A stretch of DNA of 64,000 bases from Portulaca oleracea (taxonomy: Eukaryota; Streptophyta; Magnoliopsida; Caryophyllales; Portulacaceae), in NCBI GenBank assembly GCA_029582165.1, contig CM055870.1, positions 4,489,332-4,553,331 on the forward strand, given 5' to 3'. Below are positions 45,456 through 56,196 of the stretch, in pieces (position 1 is the first letter of the stretch; every line of letters begins with the position of its first letter). Below the pieces are notes generated by a model. The model made no database searches. It saw only the letters and a list, made by a program, of their open reading frames with translations, and was not told where the DNA came from. A program made the translations under genes and the position numbers.

Positions 45456-46009
45456 CATGGCACACTCCACCACTGTCGCATCCACCGCCACCTTCGCCGC
45501 CTTGGTGGACATAAGAAGTGGTTGCTCCGCCGCGACAATTAACCACCTTCCATAGCAAGCGCCACTCCATCCCACTCCCACCGAACCCCTACATCGACAT
45601 CACAACCTTCATCGCCACCCGTCCCCACCGCAACACCACCGCCTTCATCGACGCCTCCACTGGCGAGACCCTCACCTACGCCGCCCTGTGGTTCGCCGTG
45701 GAATCCCTCTCCCACTCCCTATCCGCCATGGGGATCAAAAAGGGCCACGTTGTCTACCTCTCGGTCATGTCCTTCGGAGCCCTAATCACCACCGCCAACC
45801 CCCTCAACACCAAATACGAGATCTCCAAACAGATCGCCGATTCGAAGTCGATCCTGGCCTTAGCCGCCGCGGAACTCGCCGACTCCAGCGTCTCGGTGGT
45901 GCTCCTCGGCGGAGAGACGACAACGGAGAAGGTGAGGGTGGTGGGGAGGTTGAGCGAGTTGGTGAACCCAGAAAAACCCAACTGTGAAATCAGTCATATT
46001 GGGTATTAG
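45456..46009 (+). pseudogene. 4-coumarate:CoA ligase-like N-terminal fragment
   Basis: 4CL-like enzymes activate phenylpropanoid or fatty/oxylipin acids as AMP and then CoA esters. An ATG at 45456 (MAHSTTVAS) opens a frame that shifts near 45535. The second frame (to 46009) reads FHSKRHSIPLPPNPYIDITTFI, TTAFIDASTGETLTYAALW, VESLSHSLSAMGIKKGHVV, then YLSVMSFGALITTANPLNTKYEI and KQIADSK, as in the 4CL-like/OPCL group. A stretch usually between KKGHVV and LSVMS (about 15 residues, with SPNSIYFP) is missing. Only the first third of the enzyme is present: no AMP-binding P-loop or catalytic C-domain. High GC content contrasts with the surroundings, as expected for a captured gene piece inside a TIR element. 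Confidence 0.85.
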
Positions 46010-46012
46010 ATT

Positions 46013-46123
46013 ATGTCGAATATGTTTGATGAATGTGTGAGATTGGGGACTGTTAATGAATATGGGGATTTTGTGGGTGAGTATGTCAAGATAGACACTG
46101 GACTTTGGTTGAGTGATTCATGA
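46013..46123 (+). pseudogene. Short unidentified protein tail inside the TIR element
   Basis: Open frame of 36 codons, MSNMFDECVRLGTVNEYGDF then GEYVKIDTGLWLSDS, and a stop, followed by AT-rich 3'-UTR-like sequence. It looks like the C-terminal end of some protein but I cannot name it. It might be a second captured piece joined to the 4CL-like part. Confidence 0.3.
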
Positions 46124-46522
46124 TTCAGCTTGGTGATTCTTGTTTTCTGGTATAAACTTTTGAATATTTACATATTACATAATACAAATGTAATTAAGAA
46201 AAATTAAAGTACAAGTTAGATTTTAGTCAAATTTCAATGTGGTCTTAATTAGTTTTATAATTTCAAGGAGGGGAAAGTAATTGGGAGGAGTAAATTCAGT
46301 TTTAAATACGAAAATTGGAGCCAAATAAGGGTATTTTTGTCACTCCAGCTACCTAAACCGTTTTTTTGTGTTGACTCCGGCTAATTTCATCGGATTTTCA
46401 TAACTTTTGGTTAGAAAATATCCAACCAGCAACTTTTGACAACAATCTGGTACCCAAAGAGTAAAAAGAAAATAATGTGGTCCCCAAATAGTCACTTTTA
46501 GAGAATGTATGGCACCCCGAAG

Positions 46523-47829
46523 TAATTTAACTCCCTATACAATGTGGGCTAAAGAATACAAGCTTTAGGCAACCAACAGGTAATCAATGACTGAATAAAG
46601 TTAAGTAGCAGGCAGCCATGAAACAAATGTTTAAGCATATACAATCTCCATGAAGACGTCAAGTAACAGATGCATCGATGTCAAATTGCAAGAAAAGAGA
46701 GCAAGTTTCTGTGGGCTCCAACTGAGGGATTAATTAATCAAGCCTAACAACAAAGCTAATTAATTAAGAAAATGAATGTGACAGTTGGGTAATAGCACTG
46801 TATAAGACTGAAGGTGTCCAAATGGTCAATTAACCCCTAAAACACTCTCATTTATTTATATTCACCTCTCAATAATTAAGAGGGCGGAGAAAAATGAGAT
46901 ACTATTTGCTTGCTAGTAGACACTTGTGGCCCTCCATGGCTCCACTGCAATGTCCTCATTATGACTAGTGGCCTTGACTTAGCTTGTCTTACTTTGCTTG
47001 AAATTAGCGCTTGCAAAAACCTGTCTAATCCAAATATTCGAATTTGTTTGATCTGAATTTGACCAAGTTTGGTCACTAACTTTTTGTCCAAATGTTAGAT
47101 TCGGTTATGTCCGATTTCAAAATTGGGTCTAGTTCAGTTCGAGTTTGGGGTAAGAAAGGGTATGGTACGGTGTAAATCGGGTTTGAGGTAAGAAATTCGA
47201 GTTGCCCGAACTTTGTGTTAAATTCAGGTTCAGACAAATTTGGACAGTGTTCGAACCCTAGTCCGAATTTGAAATTCTGACAAAAATATTTAAATTGTGT
47301 CTAATTTAGTATAAATTCGAGTTTGGACATATCTTGACATATTCGCCATCGAACATATTAGGACAATTCGAGTTTGGGTTCAGACATTTAAGTGTCTGAA
47401 TCAGAAATTTGGAAAGGGTCATGTTTTTAGAATTTTTTATGAATTGAATGTCCCAATCACCCAAACTCGAATTAATTTTGCCACCGCCACATAGAGCTTT
47501 CCTATGTCTACATTGCCTTGTGTTTTGCTGTTCATTGTTAAACGGTAACCAATGCCTCTCTAACATAAACTATGTTACATTTGTTTGCACAAACTGATTG
47601 CATAATTAAGTAATGTTGTAAGATTTGGTGTTGCAAGATAATGTAATGAAACCTTCACTTTGCAATTGTACGTAGAGATGAGCCAATACTCTAATCATTT
47701 GCGACTTGCGAGCAACTAAGCAATCGTGGTGAAGTTGATGTGTATAGACTATTGATAATTTGATATTGTGGAAAACAGACTAAACAGTCGAAGCCGTGAC
47801 TCAAGCTCAACATATGAATAATTTATTAT
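46523..47829. other. Intergenic, no gene seen
   Basis: 46580-46860 resembles the kind of AT-rich DNA found upstream of RLP copies. 47130-47420 is rich in repeated phrases such as 'ttcgagtttggg' and 'ttcagaca', similar in type to 23854-23945 and 61866-61925. No coding. Confidence 0.5.
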
Positions 47830-49268
47830 ATGCTTCTTATGAAAGTGGGGAAGGTCAAGTCAACATATATTCCATGGAGGAGGAGAGAGAAGTTCAGATA
47901 TGGGTTTGTCCACTTCTGGAGGAAGGAGCATGCCGAAGCTAGTGTGGAATTTTTCAACCAAAGATTCGTGAGAGGAAATCGAATTTGTGTTAGACAAGCT
48001 ATAAGACGGAACCCCATAAGGAAGAGAAGACAAATGTGGGTGAGGAAAGAGGAAGATAGGAGAACTGAAGAAACACAACCAAATGTAGTCAAGATAAAGG
48101 GGTCTGTGAATGACAAAAATGTAGAATGGCTAGAAAGAAGCGTCATCTGTGTGGCAAGACAACATATGGAAATGCAAAGTATCAATGAATTTGATTTTGG
48201 AGAAGCAGAAGTCGAAAGAGTTACACTCCTTAGCAGTGTAAAATTGATCATCACCCTTCAATCTGTAGAGGAACCTAACAATATTGTGGAGAAACAACAA
48301 GAATTGCTACCATATTTCGAGGAGGTTAGGAAATGGAGCAGATATGAAGCTGTAGAACACAGAGAAGTATGGTTAAAAATTTTCAGGAGGAAAACTTTCA
48401 AAAGCTAGTGGAACCATGGGGAGAATACATTCGGTCAAGTTGTAGCTTCAACAATCCAAGGCAGTTTCAGTGTATGAAGGTTCTAATTCTATCCAATATT
48501 ATGAATAGAATTGAGGGAGAACTGTTCTTGGAAGTGGAGGATTGCGCTTACAAAATTTTCATAAGGGAAACGGAGCCACAGACTGAAGATGCGCAAGACG
48601 ACTCAGGTAACCAGATTTGGAGTCATAATATTATTAGCCAAGTGTCAGATTCTCAGTTCATGCAGTCAAATGGGATAGCGGGTGTTGGGGAAGATATAGA
48701 TCCAAGATCATCATCAGAGAATACGATCCATGAGCAGAACCATGGCAATAATAATCAGCTGGCAATCATGCAGGCAAGAGATCAAGAGGAAGACCAAGGG
48801 GTACAACACAATAACTCATTGGGGAGCTGCAATCTCTTTTCAGCTACGTTGGAACTCTCCCCCAACGCTTACCAAGAAGAACTAAGGATAATGAATGAGA
48901 AGGTTAACAGCCTGCAAGAGAAAGTAGCAAAGGCTCTTGGATACCGTGATTGGGTGGAAGCTCAACAGAATGCCCCGAGAAGTAATGAAGAAAGAGAACA
49001 AGGAGTCGATACGGCAGGTGGGAATCACAGGAAGAGTGAACAGAATCCCAAGGAAAAGGTGGGGAATGAGGAAAGCTCGCAAATATCAAAGAGCACTAGG
49101 AGAGAATTGATTAGAAGATCAAGGAGCATAATTTCTAGAAAGGCTGCTGGCCTTCCAGCCAAAACGGGTTTGAACCTGCTGATTAGCCACGAAAAGGCTT
49201 TGAAGAGATTCCATAAGTCACTGAAGAGGGAAGCGGAGAAGAACAGGAAAACAAAGCAGCCCAATTAA
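47830..49268 (+). pseudogene. LINE ORF1 (RRM-type RNA-binding protein), frameshifted
   Basis: Two overlapping frames. 47830-48408 begins inside an RRM-like fold (FRYGFVHFWRKEHAEASVEFFNQ) and goes on to VEHREVWLKIF. The second frame (from about 48369) resumes with LVEPWGEYI and then 'MKVLILSNIMNRIEGELFLEV', the pattern of plant LINE ORF1 proteins. A segment usually between REVWLKIFG and the next helix (GVPLHAW region) is missing at the shift. The C-terminal part is a charged linker ending in basic stretches (RELIRRSRSIISRKAAGLP, ALKRFHKSLKREAEKNRK). ORF1 binds element RNA. Non-functional because of the shift and lost N-terminus. Confidence 0.7.
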
Positions 49269-49299
49269 GGGTACTGGAGGAGCATCTTTCAGAAGCACA

Positions 49300-49392
49300 A
49301 TGAAGATTGCCTCTTGGAACAGGAGAGGCTTGGGGTCCTTCAAGAACAAGGCAATAAGGGACCTAATTAAAAAAGAAAATGCAAGGAATTAG
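49300..49392 (+). pseudogene. LINE ORF2 start (endonuclease N-terminus)
   Basis: ATG AAG ATT GCC... reads MKIASWNRRGLGSFKNKAIR before TAG at 49390. 'M-K-I-x-S-W-N-x-R-G-L' is the start of the AP endonuclease domain of plant LINE ORF2. It begins 31 bp after the ORF1 stop, as expected. The rest is lost. Confidence 0.75.
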
Positions 49393-49467
49393 CTGGTATT
49401 TGAGCAAGAGGAGTTGTAAAGTGAGAGGTTGCATCAATTAGATGGAGGATAACATTGTGGTTTTCTT

Positions 49468-49740
49468 CTGATAAGATATCTCCTATTCCACCTTAGCTTC
49501 CGCTTCCGCATTAACATCCACGTCAGCCCTCAACCTCTGTTTTTTATTTCTTCTCACAATAGTTAGTTATAACTAACTTCTGTTTTCTTTTCCTTTCTTG
49601 TTCTTTTAGTAGTATATATACCAAGTTGTAATCAGTCATTAATCAATTAATTGTATCCTTTGAGTTTTCATCAATAAGCAAAGTTTGTTTTTCTTTCTAT
49701 GATTCTCTGAATCAGTTGTTACAATTTTAGTGTTTGTTTT
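49468..49740 (+). mobile_element. Possible solo copia-type LTR inside the LINE
   Basis: Has an LTR-promoter look: TGATAAGATATC start, 'tagtagtatatatacc' TATA region near 49610, 'ttgtatcctttgagttttcatcaataa' leader, and end '...ttgttaca'. No matching target duplication was found and the borders are guesses. Confidence 0.3.
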
Positions 49741-49927
49741 TGCTGAGCAAATCATATCATCTTCTGTAAAGGGGATCTCAGATTTCTCCCCCTCAGAGCT
49801 GGCTATCAACTTTGGGATGATCCCAGTGAGGTTTGCATGAGCAGAGATGAGCAAATGAGCTTTCTGGGCTGATGTTTAATGGGAAGCAACTTCAATAGGA
49901 GGTGTTGGTACTGCAGAGGATGGTTCA

Positions 49928-50112
49928 CGCAATGTCAGCATGTTAGAAAGATGGTACATAAGCATGGCAAAGGAGGAAATTGACGGATGAAATCATGGAA
50001 GTGTGTCAAATTGAGGTGTTGCTAAAACCCCATTATATGTTCACGCAATGTCATTATGTTAGGAAGATGGATAAGCATGGAAAATGAGGAAATTGAAGGA
50101 TGAAATCATGGA
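49928..50112. repeat. Imperfect tandem duplication
   Basis: 'ttcacgcaatgtca.catgttagaaagatgg...gatgaaatcatggaagt' occurs at about 49922-50003 and again at 50039-50114 with small changes. Confidence 0.7.
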
Positions 50113-50772
50113 AGTAAGTCAAGGACATTATGGAAGATGGAACAGAGAGGTGGGCAAAGCTAGATACATATTAAGTGAAGCAAGAAAAGATCCTAAAAAT
50201 AAGGCACTATTCTACAATTTTGGAAGCAGGGAGATTTTGGAAGGTAGTGAAAGAATCTTATTTGGAGCTTAGCATAGGATATAATATTGAAGGAAGGATG
50301 TCGAATGTTTTGGTTTGGTTTCCTTTGGTGGATTTTGATGTTTTACACTTTATTTTTGCATCCTTTGATTATCATATGAGGGAGGTGTAGCAATTTTTAT
50401 TGTACTTTAGCCCATTTTCAAGATTGGGTTAAAGGTTTGTAGTGCTCTATGGCACTTTTCGAACAGTTAATAAATTTCACCTAAACGGTCACCAATTATC
50501 AAAAAAAAAAAAAGTTACATCATCAAAAAAATATGTTTTAGTGATATAGTAAGAGGAATTATTAAATTTGCACACATGTTATTGGGTAATGTTACTTTTC
50601 AAAACAAAATAAATTCAAGAAATCCTTTCATATTGTGAAATAATGGACTTGAGCCCAATTCAACCCCAAAAGCTAGCTTAGGAGGTTGATGCACCCAAGC
50701 CATTATAAACACCACAATATGGGTGTCAAAGGCCGATGTGGGACAACTCAACACATATTAATTAATTGATAG

Positions 50773-52843
50773 CAAAAATACCACTCAACTTTCCATTTTA
50801 GTCAAAAATGTTATTGATCTTTAAATATTGTTATAAATAACACTCAACTTTCCAAAAAAAGTCAAAAGTGTCACTCAACTTTTAAAAAAATCAAAAATGT
50901 CAATCAACTGTTCAAAAAAATAAAAAATATCACTGTTACCTTATAGCATTTCGACTTTTTTAAAAAATTGAGTAACATTTTTTACTTTTTTGGAAAATTA
51001 AGTGGTGGTGGCAATATCACATGCAGAACATACTTTCAACTTGTTTTTGAGTTGGAAAAAGTTTTATGCATAATATCACCACCATCATATCACTTTTCCA
51101 ACGAATTTAACTAATTGGTGGATATTAAAAATAGTAAAGGTCAAAGTTCAGCTCATCCATAACAAAATTATAAGTTCAGATTATTTTTTTTTATAGAACC
51201 ACGAAGTTTGGATTATCTTTTTTTCAAGTTTCCGTTAGGAAAACCAAAGTTGATACAATTAGAAAACTAGATAATTTCCTAATAAACAAAAAAAAAAAAA
51301 ATAGGGCTGCTATCTAAGAAAGGCAAAGCCAACCCCCCTAAGAGAAAATGAATCCCACCTAGTAGGATATGAATGAACATCTAGGGGCGCAGATAGGCAT
51401 ACACTACAAACTCCATCTGCTTAATTACTTTAAGGAGATGAATATCAATTATCAGATTCATTCACCATAACTACTGCATCTCAGTATATATACTTTGATC
51501 ATATTTATCAGTTGCTGATCTAGCTTCTGAAGGATATGTTGTAATTGCCTTCAAATGATGCAAGGAACTAAATAATACAACCAAATTGATCATAATTATT
51601 AGCTGCAGAAAAAGAGAAATTCATGCCGTTGGGGAGATCCAAGGAGGGAGCACACTTTAATCAAGGCCCATGGTAGTACACAATTTAAGTGAGGTTCAAT
51701 CTTAAAACCAATTAATATTAAGAGGAGTAGCCCACTTGACTTATATACCATTTGCTTTCTCTTTATTTTTTCGATGTAAGACATTTACTTATGATTGAAT
51801 CCCAACACATACATTTCACATCACATGCTATTATATTCAAATAAACAAAGACCTCCATAAAAATCAACAGAAGGGGGAGGGGAGAACACATACACAAAAT
51901 GAAAAGTACACATATATAAAACTTTTACATACATATGTTTATCGATCCTTACAACAACAGTCAGGTTGAAAAGTACAACTTATTTCAAACTGAAGAGTAA
52001 ATGGTCCTTTCATTCCCTCCTTGCAAGCATTGTGTTGTCCCTCTGCTGCAGTCAGATGGAAATTATAAAAACCATGAAGCATATAATGAGAATAAATTAA
52101 AAATTGGAAATAAAAGAATTAAACTTACTGTGTATCGATTTTCACCATTAATGAGTAATCCATGCTTCATCCAAGCTTAATTAGTGTCGTCGCTGTTGCC
52201 TGTTTCTTCCTCTTCTTCTTCTGGTCATTGCTCGGTCTTCCCATCCTATGATCTTCATGATGAATCTCCCAAGATGCCTACAATACCATCGCCTCCATTT
52301 CTTGATGTACAGCAACGGCAAAACAAAGAGTGCCAACCCAACTGGAAACCCAACTTCAGCACCTTGTAACATCCACTCCATTTTGCTCTCTGAACTCTGT
52401 TGTAATTCATCATCCACAGATGCTGACGGTGGTGGTTGTCTTGGAATACTTATAGGCGTCAATGGTGGGCCGTATAACCCAAGGTTGCCTTCATATGCAG
52501 ATGCATTGAATGACTGAAGTTGTGTGCTTGTCGGGATCTGACCTACCAACTTGTTGAAAGACACGTTCAAGTATTCCAAGAAGTTTAAGTTGGCAAACTC
52601 AGGAGGTATTCTTCCAGTCAGGGCATTACATGAGAGATCCAACGATTCAATCGCCCTCAGATTCCCAAAAGATGATGGAATGTTGCCCACCAGAGCATTG
52701 CGAGAAAGATCTAGAACTATAAGAGCTTTCAGATTCCCCAACTCTTTGGGTATCTCTCCATGAAATGCATTGTTTGACAAATCAATCATGGTGAAGATTT
52801 TAAACACCTTATCCATTTCAAAGTTCCCGCCTTTGAAGGTGAG
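50773..52843. repeat. Segmental duplication, copy 2 (partner 25626-27492)
   Basis: Same order and orientation as 25626-27492. Differs by a roughly 0.2-kb extra stretch near 51620-51800 and small indels. Contains the 3' flank and last part of exon 3 of the complete RLP gene. Confidence 0.9.
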
Positions 52844-55800
52844 CTCTAATGTATCAATGTACAACACGCTTCCTACCTTTAGATAAAAATGCAAGTAGTC
52901 CAAATTTGATTGTGGTTCCTTTGTTCCAACGACCATCAATCTCCACTTGAGAATAAGTTGTGTTGGGATGTCACCACTGAAATTGTTGTACCCAAGATCC
53001 AGTATTTGCATCAACGGCCAAAATGAATGTTTCCCTTGGCAGTGAATATTTCCGCTGAATTTATTGGATTTTAGAATGAGAACTTGCAACATGGATAGGT
53101 TGTTGAGCTCACAGGGGAATGTGCCATTTAATTGGTTATTCCCAACATTCAAAACCTTCAACTCTTTACAATTGGAAATAGAGCTTGGAATCAAACCTTG
53201 CAAGAAATTCCGACTTAGCTCCAACGATTGTAATTGACAACCTTTTCCAAATGCATCTGGGATATCACCATTTATTTTGTTCCCCATAAAGTTCAATGCA
53301 ACAAGAGTTTGAGTCATTGCAATTAGACACTCTGGAATACTCCCTATTAATTGGTTGTCACTTAGGTCAAGAACTTTAAGCTTTGTGGCATTGCAGAGTG
53401 ATACAGGAATTCTTCCTGAGATATTGTTGCCCCAAATATCAAAAAAGATTAAAGAGGGACTAAATAATTGTGGGGGTATGGGACCACTAAGCATGTTTGA
53501 TCCAACACTCAAACTCTGCAAATTTTTGCAGTTTCCTAAACTTGCAGGAATGCGACCTGCAAATATGTGATAATCATAAAGTTAAAATTGTGGGAGTTTG
53601 GATGAAAAATTGATAATGCATTGAAGCAATGAACATCCAAATTCACTGACACCATCAACACATGCGAGTAAATGGCATTCGTCAATATGCAATGCAATTC
53701 CAAATCAGTAGGTCTTCTTACAGACTGTTTGGATATAAGAGGGGGAGGGCAATAATGGAGGCAAGAAGAGGGGAAGGGGGGAAAAGCCAAATGGAGGGCA
53801 CTTACTAGTACAATAATAATAATAATAATAATAATAATAATTATTATTATTATTATTATTATTATTATTTTGTTTGGATTATAAGTGAAGGGGAAGGAAG
53901 GATAACAAAGAATGATAAAATGTGAAATGATAAATGTTTTGTGCAAGACACATATTAAGTGTATTGTCATGGTATAAAACCTATATATTTATAAATTAAA
54001 TTGAAAAAAAATTACATAGTTGGCTTCCATAACTATAATAATATTTATAAATGGTATAAAATCACACTTATATATATATTTTTAAAAAGTTACAAAATGG
54101 TGTCTAAAATATACCCAACGGACGGGGTTCATTCGTTAGAGTGTCAATTTTAATTGTTGGCGTAGCCAACACGTTCCAAGCTTCTTATAATTGATAATTA
54201 ATAGTATCTGACAAAAAAAATTGGGGTTAAAAATGATAATACATATAAGTTTTATAAAAAGGAAGACATTTAAGTTGTGTCTTGGGGCAAGACACATATC
54301 ATCATTTGTCATGTTTAGATAGAGAAAGGAGGAGAGGTAAAGAAGAAATTATTTTTATTGTTATTAGTACAATTACTTGGATGATAATACACTTAATTTT
54401 AGGGGTATTGGATAATAATGCAATCAACTTTTTTTTTTGACTTTAATACACGAAACTTTGAGGGTATTGAAAAAGACAAATGTGTATTGAAAATTGAACC
54501 ACCGAATTCATTGTTGCTAATGTACAATGTTTGCAAATCAGTGGCATTCGCCAATGTGCAAAGAAAGTCTAAATCACCGGGTCCTCTTTTTCCATTAGCG
54601 CAAGATAAAAGGAGGGGTAAATCACTATTACACTTTGTATATTTACTATGTATAGTGTTGGGAATTTTGCCGGAAAGTTTACCTGATAGTTTGTTATATC
54701 CAATACTGAACCTCTGAATTGATGACAGATTTCCAAGAGAAGATGGTATATGTCTCATTAGACTGTTATTGAATAAAGAAAAGAATTCAAGCTTTGAGAG
54801 TTTGCCAAGCTCCGTTGGAATTTGACCTGTTAAGAAACATAAATAAATTGATTACTATACATTCTTAAACTCTTATACATTGTACTGTGCTCCACCACTC
54901 CCTTTCAATCATTACTCAAAAATATGATTGTAGTAATGAATAATATGTTCAAATCAAGATTCAAGCAAATAGTTCAAATCGTAAATGAATTTATAATTAG
55001 CTTCTAACAGCTCTTGTGGCACACGCTTTTAAACAACTTTATGTAATTTGTGTTTTGGATCGGAGTAATTATATAATAATTATCAATTTAAATAATAATA
55101 AAAAGTTGATGAAAAATCGTACAATAAATTTTCTATCAATAGTTATTGTATTTGATTTGTGCAAATGGTTCTGGAAGTTAATTTGAACAGTATGATAATG
55201 AAGCATACTAAATTCCATACTAATTGTTATATCATTGTTTTATAATAAACATTTCACACAAAAAAAAAATCAAGTTTAGTTGGAATCATAAATTAAGAAA
55301 CATATCTAAACATTATTTACTAATTAAACTGAAAAGAATTAAATTTTGAACTCTTGTTTAATTATCTATATGTAAACTTAGCAATATAAATTAGCTATGC
55401 AATAGATCAACCTTGAAATCATTGATATATAATCCTAGTTTTTTTTTTTGTGAAATGTAGAGAGAGAGAGAGAAAAATCATAGAGATATTTTATTTATTT
55501 ATTTTTTTTTTTTTGCAATAGATCAACCTTGCCGTAAAGTTTACCTGATATTTTGTTATTCGATGCATCGAGATATGTCAAGCTGACAAGATTTCCAAGA
55601 GAAGAAGGTATATCTCCAGTTAGAGCATTATTATATACTGTTAACCGTTGAAGTTGGGATAGGGAACTAAGCTCCTTAGGAATTCCCCCCACCAACGAAT
55701 TGTTTCCAAGGGCTAAATGGCGTAGTTGAGTACACCTGGATATATTTGAGGGGATTTCACCGCTTAGAGAGTTATAGTAAAGAAACAATGTCTTCAACCT

Positions 55801-56196
55801 CCTCAAATATCCAACTTCTTGAGGTATTTGATCGCTGAGTGCATTGTATGACATGTCAATGACCCTCAAGAAGCTCATATTTCCAATATGGGGTGAAATT
55901 GAACCTCCTAGCTCCAAGGAAGTGAGGTTCAATTGGGTGACTCTTGGGTGGCGTTTTCCACAAGTAACGCCAAACCAGCTGCAGAAATGGGTTGAGTCAT
56001 TCCAAGATGCCATGACTCCGTGGGGATCCATTGTGATCTTGGCCTTCAACTGCAGCAAGGCCAAACGATCAGTGTCATTCCCGCTAATTGCATTCGCTTG
56101 TGAACAAACCATCAGTAGGCAAGCTGCATACAACACCAGGAATAGAGTCGCGCAGTGATGGTAGCCCATGGTAAGATTAATTACCAAGGTATCCAT
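52181..56196 (-). CDS. LRR receptor-like protein, three exons, 723 aa, apparently intact
   Basis: Cell-surface receptor without kinase; such RLPs bind ligands outside the cell and signal through partner kinases. Exons on the minus strand: 56196-55545, 54826-54683, 53556-52181. Both introns have GT-AG borders in phase 1 (G|GT), each falling in the LxG of an LRR. Lengths 652+144+1376 = 2172, exactly 724 codons. Domains: signal peptide (about 1-35; a second Met at 10 may be the real start), N-terminal cap with NDTDRLALLQLKAKI and CSWFGVTC, LRRs through exon 1-3 (exon 2 is two repeats), an island (about KWRLMVVGTKEPQ to FKGGNFEMDKVFKIF), four last LRRs, an acidic linker, membrane helix about 664-683, and a 40-residue basic tail (KKWRRWYCRHLGR). 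The cap and first LRRs resemble subfamily XII receptor kinases; the C-terminus is RLP-type. Intron 2 contains coding relics. Expression is not shown by sequence. Confidence 0.82.
53812..53870. repeat. (AAT)n / (ATT)n self-complementary microsatellite
   Basis: About ten AAT units followed directly by about ten ATT units, so the two halves can pair. It lies in intron 2 of the RLP gene. Confidence 0.9.
54399..54682 (-). pseudogene. LRR coding relic inside intron 2 of the RLP gene
   Basis: Just after the exon-2 donor the frame reads KLSGKIPNTIHSKYTK and then GPGDLDFLCTLANATDLQTL and YISNNEFGGS. The latter is the conserved LRR region of subfamily XII kinases, present in full in the pseudogene at 28801-30234 (APGDLDFLCSLTNATDLQIL). 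The rest of that LRR block is missing. So the intron has kept part of an older, longer ectodomain. Confidence 0.7.

Larger units (their letters stand above)
45188..46522. mobile_element. TIR element carrying a 4CL-like gene piece (Pack-type)
   Basis: Terminal inverted repeats of about 110 bp: 45188-45298 (CTTCGGGGTGTCATACATTC...) and 46412-46522 in reverse (CTTCGGGGTGCCATACATTC...). About 1.1 kb between them holds a GC-rich 4-coumarate:CoA ligase-like fragment and a second short frame, with no transposase. Long TIRs plus host-gene pieces fit a Pack-MULE-like element. No flanking duplication is visible, so the class is inferred. Confidence 0.75.
47830..50513 (+). mobile_element. LINE remnant with poly-A tail
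   Basis: ORF1 relic (47830-49268), start of ORF2 (49300-49392), then a damaged interior and a 3' end with AATAAA (about 50469) and a 13-base poly-A (50501-50513). Most of ORF2, including reverse transcriptase, is absent. 49468-49740 may be an inserted LTR. That the two ends belong to one element is inferred from order and strand. Confidence 0.6.

Noticed and set aside
45188..46522. Exact 9-bp target duplication for the 4CL-carrying element
   Set aside because: Flanks (…aaaaaactg and taatttaac…) do not match for any border I tried; the class assignment is therefore left open.
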